From Fen731 sp964481885 (lineage in GTDB: Bacteria > Actinomycetota > Humimicrobiia > Humimicrobiales > Humimicrobiaceae): a DNA stretch of 64,000 nucleotides. The notes under the pieces were generated by a model. It ran no database searches. It saw nothing but the letters and a program-made list of their open reading frames with translations, and had not been told where the DNA came from. The DNA lies in assembly GCA_964481885.1 (NCBI GenBank), contig CAYZUS010000001.1, positions 81,772-145,771 of the forward strand, in the 5' to 3' direction. Below, in pieces: positions 16,367-25,920 of the stretch (positions are counted from its first letter, which is position 1; each line of letters opens with the position of its first letter). The position numbers were made by a program, and so were the translations under genes.

Positions 16367-19218
16367 CCTATAGTTTCCAGAATCCTGCCTTTGACAAAAC
16401 CAACAACTTCTTTTATTCTACTGCTGTCTGATCCGCCGACCTGGGCAAATTCCGGTTTTCCACCGCCGCCGCCTTTTAACATTTTACCGACATCTTTTGC
16501 TATAACAGAGCAGTTGACACCCTTTGGCAGCAGGTCCTTTGAAGCAGAAAGAAGGACAACTGGCTTTTCATTAATGATGTTTGCAAAGACAAGGAAAGTA
16601 TTTTTTCCTTTGAATTCATTGAGAATCTCGTCACCAATAAGCCCCATCGTCACTAAACTTATGCCCGGCCAGTATGCAGAACCGGTAAAATCAAATCCAA
16701 TAATTGAAGTCAGCTCAGGCTTGTCTTCGCTTTTACTGTTTTTATCAAGAATCTCCTTTTTGATTGCTTTAACCTGCAGAGAGGCCAGGTCTTCCTGCAA
16801 TTTTTTTGTTTCGGACCTGATTGACTCTATCTTTGCCGTTGTATTAAATATGTCTGAGTCAATGCTTTCGGAAATTTCTTTTAATATTTTATAGCTTGAG
16901 TTCATAAAATTAAATGCAGCTATTCCGGTAACTGCCTCTATTCTTCTGATATTTGCGCCTATACTGGAGTCGGAAAGGATCTTTAAAAGTCCGATTTCAC
17001 CGGTTCTTGATACGTGAGTCCCTCCGCAAAGCTCCCTGCTGTAATCTCCTATTTCAGCTACTCTTACAAATTTTCCATATTTCTCTTCAAAAAGTGCCAT
17101 GGCACCAATTTCGACCGCATATTCTTTTGTGGTCTCATATATCCTGACAGGACTATCCTTCTGGATTTTTTCATTAATTATTTTTTCAACTTTGTCCATG
17201 CTGTCCTGGGATGGAACTTCACTTATATTATAATCGAATCTGAACCTGTCCTGGGCAACATGTGAACCTGCCTGTGTTACCTCTGGCCCAAAAACTGTCC
17301 TTAAGGCCCAGTGAAGTATATGCGTTGAAGTATGGTTTTTACTTATTTCAGTGTTAAAAGAGACATCCACCTGTGCAGTTGCCTGAGGCCCGGATTTAAT
17401 ATTTGATTTTTCATTTGGGATGTCTTTGGTTTCATAAGTACCAAAAACAAGTTTATCTGTGTCGAATGATTCTTTGACATTTTTATTTAAATCTGACAGA
17501 GATGCAGTGCATTTAATGATTCCTTCTGAAACATATCCCCTGTGTACCGTAAAATCATCCAAAGGCATTCTGGTATCCTGCACAACAAAAACTCCGGTAT
17601 CAGTACTTATTGTTCCCCTGTCGCCAATCTGCCCGCCTTTTTCTCCGTAAAATGGAGTTTTGCAGAGCAGTATTTCACCCTGCTGTCCCTCAGAAAGTTC
17701 ATCAACAATCTGAGCATTGGTGCCGGCAACATTTAACCCTGGGCTGTCATTTACGGATTGGCCGTCATTTATTCTTATAATAGCCGCAACATCTGAAATT
17801 GTTTTTGACTCCTGATAACCTGTGAATTCAACCGTAACAGCCGCAGCTATTTCCTTGTATAAAGGCAGGTACATTTCAATTTTCTTGTCAAATACAGTTT
17901 TAACCCTGGATTTTTCTGAATGAAGCTTTAGATTAAGGTTGAAAGCTGCCATGTCCATCTCAAGATTATTCTCTCTTAGGATTTCAACAGTCAGCTCCGC
18001 AGGAAAACCAAACGTATCATAAAGTTTAAATGAATCCTGTGGATCCAAAAAATTTTTTCCGGCCTTCTTTAGTTCCTCAATTTTTATGTTTAAAACTTTT
18101 GTTCCTTCTTTTAAGGTCTGTGAAAAGCGTCTTTCCTCGTCATTGATTATTTTCCTGATGGTATCTTTTTTATTTGAAAGTTCAGGATAAGCGTCAGAAT
18201 ATGCCGCAATGACAGTCTGCGTAACCTCATTTAAAAAATAATCCTCTATATCAATAAGTTTTCCAAACCTTATTGCCCTCCTTATTATCCTTCGTAAAAT
18301 ATAGCCCCTTGATTCGTTTGAAGGCATGACCCCGTCTGCAATAAGAAAAGACACTGCCCTGCCATGATCGGCAACAATCTTGATGCACCTGTTTGTCTCT
18401 GCACTGAATCCCGGTTCATTCCTGTCACACAGTTTTTTGCCTGAAAGCTCCTGTATCTTTGATATTATGGGCCTAAACCTGGTGGTCCTGAAAACAGAAG
18501 GGTTTTTTTCAATTACTGCTTCGATCCTTTCAAGGCCCATTCCCGTATCAATGTTTTTATTGGGCAATTCCATGTATTTTCCGTTTGAGTAATTGTACTG
18601 TGTAAAAACCAGGTTCCAAATCTCAAGATATCTTCCGCAATCACAGCTTGGCGAGCATTCAGGATTGCCGCATGCAAAATCCGGTCCAAAATCATAATAG
18701 AGCTCAGTGCATGGACCGCATGGGCCGGACTCACCTGCAGGACCCCAGAAATTTTCACTTTTGCCGTATCTGTACATATGGTCCAGTGTTATGCCATGAG
18801 TTTCCCACAATTGTATGGCCTCCCTGTCTTCCGGAATATTGTCGTCTCCGGCAAACACGCCTACCCGAAGATTTTCGAGAGGCAGATTAATTATGTTCAG
18901 GCAAAAATCAATTGCAAAATCTATTGCTTCTTTCTTAAAATAATCAGCAAATGCAAAATTGCCCAGCATCTCAAAAAAAGTAAGATGCCTGTCAGTATAG
19001 CCAACACTCTCAATATCGCTGGTCCTGAAACATTTCTGGACAGTGGTAATGCGGGGAGCCGGAGGTTTTTTGGTTCCAAGATAGTACGGCTTGAATTGCT
19101 GCATGCCGGCGGTTGTTAAAAGAACACTCGGATCATCTGAAGGAATCAGGCTCGATGAAGGCATTACCAGATGAGCGTTTTTCTTAAAATATTCCAAATA
19201 TGTTTTCCTGATATCCAT
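16363..19218 (-). CDS. alaS: Alanyl-tRNA synthetase
   Basis: Class II synthetase of 951 aa, longer than the usual 870-880. N-terminal catalytic core includes MPSSSLIPSDDPSVLLTTAGM, GPCGPCTELYYDFG and NTDIGMGLER-like GMGLERI. The editing site has NHTSTHILH and CGGTHVSRTGEIG with its zinc/His ligands. The C-terminal domain ends in GGGGGKPEFAQVGG. The extra length is in the central region, around FYGEKGGQIGD and before the editing domain. ATG start 14 bases after aspS. Alanylates tRNA-Ala and clears mischarged Ser/Gly. Confidence 0.96.
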   Translation of the reverse strand: MDIRKTYLEYFKKNAHLVMPSSSLIPSDDPSVLLTTAGMQQFKPYYLGTKKPPAPRITTVQKCFRTSDIESVGYTDRHLTFFEMLGNFAFADYFKKEAIDFAIDFCLNIINLPLENLRVGVFAGDDNIPEDREAIQLWETHGITLDHMYRYGKSENFWGPAGESGPCGPCTELYYDFGPDFACGNPECSPSCDCGRYLEIWNLVFTQYNYSNGKYMELPNKNIDTGMGLERIEAVIEKNPSVFRTTRFRPIISKIQELSGKKLCDRNEPGFSAETNRCIKIVADHGRAVSFLIADGVMPSNESRGYILRRIIRRAIRFGKLIDIEDYFLNEVTQTVIAAYSDAYPELSNKKDTIRKIINDEERRFSQTLKEGTKVLNIKIEELKKAGKNFLDPQDSFKLYDTFGFPAELTVEILRENNLEMDMAAFNLNLKLHSEKSRVKTVFDKKIEMYLPLYKEIAAAVTVEFTGYQESKTISDVAAIIRINDGQSVNDSPGLNVAGTNAQIVDELSEGQQGEILLCKTPFYGEKGGQIGDRGTISTDTGVFVVQDTRMPLDDFTVHRGYVSEGIIKCTASLSDLNKNVKESFDTDKLVFGTYETKDIPNEKSNIKSGPQATAQVDVSFNTEISKNHTSTHILHWALRTVFGPEVTQAGSHVAQDRFRFDYNISEVPSQDSMDKVEKIINEKIQKDSPVRIYETTKEYAVEIGAMALFEEKYGKFVRVAEIGDYSRELCGGTHVSRTGEIGLLKILSDSSIGANIRRIEAVTGIAAFNFMNSSYKILKEISESIDSDIFNTTAKIESIRSETKKLQEDLASLQVKAIKKEILDKNSKSEDKPELTSIIGFDFTGSAYWPGISLVTMGLIGDEILNEFKGKNTFLVFANIINEKPVVLLSASKDLLPKGVNCSVIAKDVGKMLKGGGGGKPEFAQVGGSDSSRIKEVVGFVKGRILETIG

Positions 19219-19232
19219 AAAAATCTTTTACC

Positions 19233-21062
19233 CTAAATCTTGTTTTTTGTATTGTCCAGCTTTATGGCTACTTCTCCAAGTTGCTGCTCAGTAACTTTTG
19301 AAGGTGATTCAGTCATCATGCAGAATGCAGACTGTGTTTTTGGAAATGCTATCACTTCTCTTATGCTGTCAAGTTTGCCTATAAGCATTATAAGCCTGTC
19401 CATGCCAAGGGCAACCCCTCCGTGAGGCGGTGCGCCATATTCAAGGGATTTAAGTAGAAATCCAAAATTTTCTTCTATTCTTTTATCATCAAAGCCAAGA
19501 AGTTCAAATATTTTCCTCTGCAGTTCTATATCATTTATTCTTATTGAACCTCCACCAAGTTCATTTCCATTTAAAATTATATCATATGCAAGCGATCCGG
19601 CTTTCCGGGGCTCGCTGTCAAGAAGCTTAGTTGTTTCGATACTCGGGCTGGTGAAAGGATGGTGCATTGGGGAAAGCCGCTTTTCCCTGTCGTCCCATTC
19701 AAAAAGCGGAAAATCAATTATCCAGGCAAAGTTAAATTCTTCCTCATCAATAAGATTTAACCGGCTTCCCAGATACAGCCGTACGGCAGCAAGCGAGCTG
19801 CAGACTTTTAAAAATTCGTCTGCAACTATCAGCACCAGGGAATTTTCCTTTAACCCAAGTACATCAACAAGTTTTTCTCTTTCATTATCTGAAATAAATT
19901 TGGCTATTGGCGAGTTAAACTGGTTTGCCTGTTCGACTTTTATCCATATAAGGCCCCCTGCGCCGTATTTCTTTGCCATATCTATAAAACTGTCAAGGTC
20001 CTTTCTTGAAAATCCGCTGCCATCATCTATTGTCAGGCATTTAATGCATCCACCCTTGTTTAATATATTCATAAAAACATTAAACTGGCTGTCAGCAAAA
20101 ATATCTGTAATATCCCTGATTTCAATGCCGAATCTTAAGTCCGGTTTGTCACTGCCAAACCTTTCCATGCTGTCCTTCCAGGAATATCTTTTAAAGGGAG
20201 TTTTAAGTTCCTCGTTTATTGTATCCTTAAATATTTTCTTAAGAAGGCCCTCAATGAGAGTCATGACGTCATCACTGCGCACAAAAGACATTTCAAGGTC
20301 GATTTGTGTAAATTCCGGCTGCCTGTCTGCCCTCAAATCCTCATCCCTGAAACATCGTGCAATCTGGTAGATTCGGTCAAAACCTGAAAACATCAAAATC
20401 TGTTTAAACAGCTGTGGAGATTGGGGAAGAGCATAAAATGATCCCGGATTGAGCCTTGACGGAACCAGGAAATCCCTTGCTCCCTCCGGAGTACTTTTGG
20501 CGAGAATGGGAGTTTCAACCTCTACAAATCCGTTGCTCCCAAGATAATTTCTGGTAATGCTCGTAACTTCATTTCTTAACCTTAAATTACTCTGCATCTC
20601 CTCTGACCTTAAGTCCACATATCTGTATTTCAGCCTGGTCATTTCGTCAACTTTACTTCGGTTGTCAATCATGAAAGGAGGAGTCTTTGAAGAGCTCAGC
20701 AAAGTGATATTTGTTGCAATAATCTCAATTTCACCGGTAGGCAGCTCCGGATTTATTGCCTCAGTGGCCCTGGCCTTTACTTCGCCCTCGACAGAAATAA
20801 TAAATTCGGACCTGAAATCCTTTGCCATATCATAAGCCGAATGGCTGTGATTTGAATCAAAAACTATCTGGACTATTCCTGAAAAGTCTCTCAAATCAAT
20901 AAATATTAACTTTCCGTGATCCCTTCTTTTATTTATCCAGCCGGTTATAGTTACTGTTTTACCTATAAAGCTGCTGTTTAACTGTCCGCAAAGGTGTGAC
21001 CTGAGGCCAGTGACAAAATTATCAAATTTTAGATTCCGTTTGTAATCATATTTTTCACTCAT
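19233..21062 (-). CDS. aspS: Aspartyl-tRNA synthetase
   Basis: Class IIb synthetase of 609 aa in the bacterial architecture: N-terminal OB fold (TGWINKRRDHGKLIFIDLRD), catalytic core with RYRYVDLR-like YRYVDLRSEEMQSNL, FVEVETPILAKSTPEGARDF, RCFRDEDLRADRQPEFTQID, the bacterial GAD insertion, and GVALGMDRLIMLI. CAGGAG upstream of the ATG is a good ribosome site, and hisS ends 5 bases before. Whether it is discriminating or also charges tRNA-Asn cannot be read here. Confidence 0.96.
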   Translation of the reverse strand: MSEKYDYKRNLKFDNFVTGLRSHLCGQLNSSFIGKTVTITGWINKRRDHGKLIFIDLRDFSGIVQIVFDSNHSHSAYDMAKDFRSEFIISVEGEVKARATEAINPELPTGEIEIIATNITLLSSSKTPPFMIDNRSKVDEMTRLKYRYVDLRSEEMQSNLRLRNEVTSITRNYLGSNGFVEVETPILAKSTPEGARDFLVPSRLNPGSFYALPQSPQLFKQILMFSGFDRIYQIARCFRDEDLRADRQPEFTQIDLEMSFVRSDDVMTLIEGLLKKIFKDTINEELKTPFKRYSWKDSMERFGSDKPDLRFGIEIRDITDIFADSQFNVFMNILNKGGCIKCLTIDDGSGFSRKDLDSFIDMAKKYGAGGLIWIKVEQANQFNSPIAKFISDNEREKLVDVLGLKENSLVLIVADEFLKVCSSLAAVRLYLGSRLNLIDEEEFNFAWIIDFPLFEWDDREKRLSPMHHPFTSPSIETTKLLDSEPRKAGSLAYDIILNGNELGGGSIRINDIELQRKIFELLGFDDKRIEENFGFLLKSLEYGAPPHGGVALGMDRLIMLIGKLDSIREVIAFPKTQSAFCMMTESPSKVTEQQLGEVAIKLDNTKNKI

Positions 21063-21067
21063 TTAAG

Positions 21068-22339
21068 TTATCTCCTGAAAATGTTTAAAATTTTTTCCGG
21101 CTCATTTTTAAAGTTTATTGTTTGCTGCTGAAATTCCTTTAAATCTTTGACGTTTAAAATACCTGATTTTACTTCGTCCTCACCAATTATTATAATATGG
21201 GAGAATCCCTGTTTTTGCGCTGACTTTATACTGCTGCCTATATTTTTTGCCCCATAACTCATTTCACTTTTAATGCTCCCGTCGCGGAAAAACTTTAATA
21301 GTTCCAGGCAGTATGGTTTGTAGGCATTCTCCATATTGATCAACAGAACCGAGGGTTCATCTTTTTGCAGGGTATAAGTAATGTTTAACTGCCGCATTAG
21401 CACAATGGTTCTGTCTATGCCAACAGCAAATCCTATTGAAGGCATATCAGGACCCTCAAATTGTGATATTAATTTGTCATACCTGCCGCCGCCGCCCAGG
21501 GCATTCTGCGCACTGCCCAGGTCTTCTGAGACTATTTCAAATATTGTACGAGTATAATAATCAAAACCCCTGACAAGATCGTCTTTTATAAGATAGTCTA
21601 TTTTAAGCAGGTCCAAAAATTCAATAACATTATCAAAATGCTGCCTGCAATCCTTGCAGATGTGTGAGTATATCTTTGGAGCTTCTTTGATTGTTTCAGC
21701 ACATTTCTCCATTTTGCAGTCAAATATCCTTAAAGGATTTTTGATAAATCTTATTCTGCAGTCTTCGCATAAGGATTCAATTGAAGGTTCAAGGTAATGC
21801 TTGAAAGCTTTTATATATTCCTGCCTGCATAGCCCGCATCCCACACTGTTAATAAGAAGTTTAAGATTCTTAAACCCAAGTTTTTCAAATATCATATTTA
21901 ACAGCCAGATGATTTCAGCATCAATCTGCGGGTCGGAAATGCCGGCTGCTTCAACGCCCAGTTGCCAGAATTCCCTCATTCTGCCTTTTTGCGGCCTCTC
22001 ATAGCGAAACATGTTCTCGATATAAAATAATTTTAATGGCAGCGCTTCTGCATACATTTTATGTTCGATAATGGCTCTTACAACAGACGCAGTTCCTTCT
22101 GGCCTTAAAGTCAGAGACCTCCCCTTTTTATCAGGAAAAGTATACATTTCTTTTCTGACAATGTCGGTGCTTTCACCAATTCCCCTGTCGAAAACCTCCG
22201 TATGCTCAAAAACAGGAGTGATAATTTCCTTATAATTAAAAACATCAAAAAGCTTCCTTGATGTGTCTAATATAAAGTCCCTGTATCTGATGTCTTCACC
22301 AAATATGTCGCTGGTTCCTCTCGGTGAATTTAAAACCAA
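21068..22339 (-). CDS. hisS: Histidyl-tRNA synthetase
   Basis: Class IIa synthetase of 423 aa. Motif 1 region includes ITPVFEHTEVFDRGIG, motif 2 is LRPEGTASVVRAII..RYERPQKGRMREFWQLG, and the His-specific loop is LVRGFDYYTRTIFEI. C-terminal anticodon domain from about residue 320. The start is TTG preceded by AAGGCGG at good spacing and overlapping the upstream hydrolase gene by 10 bases; no ATG exists in frame near the conserved NSPRGTSDI start. The two cysteine pairs (CGLC, CEDC) around residues 170-195 are worth noting as a possible metal site. Confidence 0.95.
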   Translation of the reverse strand: MVLNSPRGTSDIFGEDIRYRDFILDTSRKLFDVFNYKEIITPVFEHTEVFDRGIGESTDIVRKEMYTFPDKKGRSLTLRPEGTASVVRAIIEHKMYAEALPLKLFYIENMFRYERPQKGRMREFWQLGVEAAGISDPQIDAEIIWLLNMIFEKLGFKNLKLLINSVGCGLCRQEYIKAFKHYLEPSIESLCEDCRIRFIKNPLRIFDCKMEKCAETIKEAPKIYSHICKDCRQHFDNVIEFLDLLKIDYLIKDDLVRGFDYYTRTIFEIVSEDLGSAQNALGGGGRYDKLISQFEGPDMPSIGFAVGIDRTIVLMRQLNITYTLQKDEPSVLLINMENAYKPYCLELLKFFRDGSIKSEMSYGAKNIGSSIKSAQKQGFSHIIIIGEDEVKSGILNVKDLKEFQQQTINFKNEPEKILNIFRR

Positions 22340-22983
22340 TTAATGCCGCCTTCCAGAAAATCGTCACTTAAGTAATAATTATTCAAAAATTCGTTTTTTA
22401 AAGTTGAAGCTGCACCGTGCCCAGGACTTACTGTCAGTTCAGGGTTGAATTTTTTCAACTTTTTTAAAGACAGAGCCAGTTCTTTTGAGCTGCCGCCCGG
22501 GAGATCTGTTCTTCCGACTGCTCCCCTGAAGAGCAGGTCGCCGGTAAAAAGATAATTCTGCATTTTTATAATAATGCTTCCCGGAGTGTGCCCCGGCATC
22601 TCATAAATGTATATATCATGCTCTTCAAGAAGATCAAGGATTTTATCATCTATCAGGTTATAAGCTTCAAATGATAAAGCATTTGGCCCTAAAAGTGAAG
22701 ACATGTTCTTTTTGGGATTAAGTGCGACATTCTCATCGTCTTTATGCAGATAACATGGAATTTTATATTTTTTAAGAACATCGGGAGCGGCGCCCAGATG
22801 ATCGTAGTGGCCGTGTGTGTTTATTATAAATTCCGGATTTAAGTTCTCACCGATAATATAATCATCGATTTTTTTAAAATCGGCCCCGGGGTCTATTATA
22901 AAACAGGCATTTGGCTTGTTTTCCAGGGAGACAATATAGGTATTTACACTGTAAACACCTAAAATTAGTTTTTTTACTTTCAT
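22330..22983 (-). CDS. Metallo-beta-lactamase-fold hydrolase (glyoxalase II-like)
   Basis: About 217 aa. The metal motif THGHYDH (HxHxDH) is complete, followed by GHTPGSI, FTGDLLF and SPGHGAAS. The start at 22983 is preferred because GAGGAG lies just upstream. A longer reading begins with GTG at 23025 and lacks such support. Members of this family hydrolyse S-lactoylglutathione or other thioesters; the substrate here is unknown. The same gene lies between relA and hisS in Mycobacterium, as recalled. Confidence 0.88.
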   Translation of the reverse strand: MKVKKLILGVYSVNTYIVSLENKPNACFIIDPGADFKKIDDYIIGENLNPEFIINTHGHYDHLGAAPDVLKKYKIPCYLHKDDENVALNPKKNMSSLLGPNALSFEAYNLIDDKILDLLEEHDIYIYEMPGHTPGSIIIKMQNYLFTGDLLFRGAVGRTDLPGGSSKELALSLKKLKKFNPELTVSPGHGAASTLKNEFLNNYYLSDDFLEGGINWF

Positions 22984-23055
22984 TTTTACTTTCTCCTCAG
23001 GACCATGAATATATTTTACATTCACTCTTAGGGTGACATCGCATATGATTTATTT

Positions 23056-25551
23056 TTACTTTCTTGGCAGAACCCTGAACGCATCGTATATGGAGTCTAT
23101 CTGTCTTAGATTATTAATAATGTCTTTTAAAATGTATTTATTGCTTATTTCGATTATAAACTTAAATTTTACATTACCGGCGTGGTCAGAACGCAGGGTG
23201 CTTGCATTAATTATATTTATATCATATTCGCTGATCATGTTTGTTATATCTCTAAGAAGCTTTGTCCTGTCGATTGCTTCTATCTGTATCTCGGCGTTAA
23301 ACTTATGGGGGGCAAAGTTATCCCAGTCCACTTCTATAAAGCGCTGGCTTTCACTCTCCATAAGCATGCTGACATTATTACAATCTGACAGGTGTACGGA
23401 TATGCCTTTACCTCGAGTAATGTATCCGACAATATTGTCACCGGGTACAGGATTGCAGCATTTGGCAACCGTTATCAGGACGTTATCCATACCTTTCACA
23501 AGAATACCGCTGGTGGAACGTTTTTGTTTTTCGCTTACAGACAAATCTTCAGTTGTCAGTTCTTTTTCAGGCTCTTCAGACTGGTTTATTTTTTTTAGAA
23601 TCCTTGTAAAAACCTGATGCACAGAGATTTTATGAGACCCAATGTTCCTGAAAAGATTGTCTATGTTTTCATAATTCAGGTCAGTGGCAACTTCATCAAA
23701 AACCTTTGCAGGTATATCTTTAAATGAAAGGCTGTTTTTTCTCAAAGTTTTAAGCATCAGTTCCCTGCCGGTATTATATGATTCCTGTCTTTCCCCTTTG
23801 CTGAACCAGTGCTTAATCTTGTTTCTTGCAGTTGAAGTTTTTATTATCGAAAGCCAGTCCCGGCTGGGACCTTTAGGGGTTTTGGAAGAAATTATCTCGA
23901 CTATATTTCCGTTTTCGAGATGGTATTCAATTGGCACCATGACTCCGTCGACCTTGCATCCTATACAGTTATGCCCTACATCTGTGTGGATATAATACGC
24001 AAAGTCTATAGGGGTTGCCCCTCTGGGCAGATTAATTACCTTGCCTTTTGGCGTAAACACAAAAATTTCTTCTTCAAAAAGATCAAGTTTTAATGATTCC
24101 AGGTAATCCTGAGGATCTTTGAGCTCCTTCTGCCAGTCAAGAAGCTGTCTTATCCATGTTACCCTTTTGTCAAATTCAGTCTGGGCAACTATGCCTTCCT
24201 TATATTTATAATGTGCAGCTATTCCATATTCAGCAAACTTGTGCATCTCAAAGGTTCTTATCTGAATCTCAAGAGGATCACCTCGTTGTCCTATAATAGT
24301 AGTGTGCAGGGCCTGATACATGTTGAATTTTGGATTTGCGATGTAATCCTTAAACCTTCCGGGGACTGGTTTCCATATGGAATGGATAATTCCAAGAACC
24401 GCATAGCAGCTTTTAACATCTTCAACAATAACCCTTATTGCTATCAGGTCATAAATATCATCAATCTCCCTATTCTGTTTGGAGATTTTATTGTAGATGC
24501 TGTAATAGCTCTTGCTTCTGCCACTGATGTCTGCAGAAATTTTGACTTCATTTAATTTCTCTGAAACAATTCTTATGGATTCGTCTATCTGTACCTGGCG
24601 CGCTATAATTTTTACCTGCACCATCTCTGATATTTTTGCAAATTGTTTTGGATACAGAGTCTCAAAGCTTAAGTCTTCAAGCTCAGATTTTAATTTTGAA
24701 ATTCCAAGCCTGTGTGCAATAGGGGCATAGACTTCAAGGGTCTCAATTGCTTTGGAAATCCTTTTTTCTTTTTCAAGAAATGACAATGTTCGCATGTTGT
24801 GAAGCCTGTCCGCCAGTTTTATTACGATTATTCGGACGTCTTCAGACATGGCAATAATCATTTTCCTTAAATTTTCAACCTGTTTTTCTTCCCTGCTGGA
24901 AAAAACTATTTTGTCAAGTTTGGTAAGGCCGTTAATTATATTTGCAATTATCTCCCCAAACTCTGATTTGACTTTTTCAAACGTAAACTCGGTATCCTCA
25001 ATTACATCATGAAGAAGGGCCGATACAATAGATGTCTGGTCAAGTTCAATGTCAGCAAGTATTCTCGCAACTTCAAGGGGATGAATTACGAAAGGCTCTC
25101 CTGACTTTCGGTACTGCGTTTCATGGTATTTCTTGGCAACCATGTAGGCTTTGTGGAGAAGATGTTCATCCAGCTGTGGATTGTATGTCCTTATTTTTTC
25201 AACAAGTTTTTCATACAGTGCATCTACATCAAAATTTTTTAAATCTTCTGGTGTTTGCAGGGTACTTTCTCCCGCAGAGGATAGTTGTGAAGAATGCCCT
25301 GCTGCAGTTATTTGATATGCTGCGTCAGATGCATCAGTTTTTTGGAGCATTGGCGAAGATTCAGCTTCTACTGATTCTTCAGTTGCAGACTTTTTATCCG
25401 GCATATTGTTTCTGAGGACTTTTTTGGAAATCAGCACAGCATCTTCGGGAGCTTCTCCTGAAGACAGTGCGGCAGCGTCACTTTCCGGACTCTCCGCCAT
25501 GCCTTTTACTATTTCCCGGTTTTCCTGTATTTTGTCTGTTAATGGGTTCAT
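23056..25551 (-). CDS. relA: Bifunctional (p)ppGpp synthetase/hydrolase RelA/SpoT
   Basis: Stringent-response enzyme of 831 aa. The HD hydrolase domain keeps HPLEVARIL, LLHDVIEDT and KLADRLHNMRTL. The synthetase domain has YSIYNKI, DIYDLIAIRVIV and KDYIANPKFNMYQALHTT. TGS (FTPKGKVINLPRGATPIDFAY) and C-terminal ACT domains follow. Both activities therefore look intact. The first roughly 105 residues are a Ser/Glu/Ala-rich extension not found in typical homologues. It is open from an ATG with no good ribosome site, so the true start might be internal. Confidence 0.94.
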   Translation of the reverse strand: MNPLTDKIQENREIVKGMAESPESDAAALSSGEAPEDAVLISKKVLRNNMPDKKSATEESVEAESSPMLQKTDASDAAYQITAAGHSSQLSSAGESTLQTPEDLKNFDVDALYEKLVEKIRTYNPQLDEHLLHKAYMVAKKYHETQYRKSGEPFVIHPLEVARILADIELDQTSIVSALLHDVIEDTEFTFEKVKSEFGEIIANIINGLTKLDKIVFSSREEKQVENLRKMIIAMSEDVRIIVIKLADRLHNMRTLSFLEKEKRISKAIETLEVYAPIAHRLGISKLKSELEDLSFETLYPKQFAKISEMVQVKIIARQVQIDESIRIVSEKLNEVKISADISGRSKSYYSIYNKISKQNREIDDIYDLIAIRVIVEDVKSCYAVLGIIHSIWKPVPGRFKDYIANPKFNMYQALHTTIIGQRGDPLEIQIRTFEMHKFAEYGIAAHYKYKEGIVAQTEFDKRVTWIRQLLDWQKELKDPQDYLESLKLDLFEEEIFVFTPKGKVINLPRGATPIDFAYYIHTDVGHNCIGCKVDGVMVPIEYHLENGNIVEIISSKTPKGPSRDWLSIIKTSTARNKIKHWFSKGERQESYNTGRELMLKTLRKNSLSFKDIPAKVFDEVATDLNYENIDNLFRNIGSHKISVHQVFTRILKKINQSEEPEKELTTEDLSVSEKQKRSTSGILVKGMDNVLITVAKCCNPVPGDNIVGYITRGKGISVHLSDCNNVSMLMESESQRFIEVDWDNFAPHKFNAEIQIEAIDRTKLLRDITNMISEYDINIINASTLRSDHAGNVKFKFIIEISNKYILKDIINNLRQIDSIYDAFRVLPRK

Positions 25552-25920
25552 ATATTTAATAAAACAATTAAAAACTGTATTTCTGTAAACACAAAACTAT
25601 TAATAAAAAAGTCAAACAGCAGATACTTTTTATTTATTGGTAAAGAAATTACCGCTAAAAGCAAGCAGCATATTAAAATTTGCACCACTTAAAAAACAAA
25701 TATCTAAAATTATAATAATCATCTTAATGATTTTATTTATTATTTTAATTTTAGCAAGCCATCTGTTGAGCAAAAATTAAATTATTTTTAATTTAAAATA
25801 TTCCGTCTGATTGTCAGTCATAAAATAATTAAATTATATAATATTTATTATTTATTGCATATCTGGCTTTCAGATACTTTTTAATTAATGGTAAATCATC
25901 ACAGGGAAAGAATAATTAAA
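25552..25920. other. 369-base AT-rich spacer between relA and recJ
   Basis: No gene is seen. Small hairpins are present: GGTAA/TTACC at 25639-25653 and TATCTG/CAGATA at 25860-25876. The second lies 45 bases past the recJ stop. Its T-run (CTTTTT) is on the plus-strand side, so it is not a canonical terminator for recJ. In Mycobacterium apt lies near here; it is absent. Confidence 0.55.

Noticed and set aside
19651..20370. 239-codon plus-strand frame opposite aspS
   Set aside because: Antisense shadow of a conserved synthetase, Ser/Leu/Pro-rich, no motif.
22984..23025. Longer N-terminus for the MBL-fold hydrolase from a GTG
   Set aside because: The downstream ATG has a strong GAGGAG site and matches the usual family start.
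23033..23617. 194-codon plus-strand frame opposite relA
   Set aside because: Antisense to the conserved ACT and TGS coding region; no similarity to any family.
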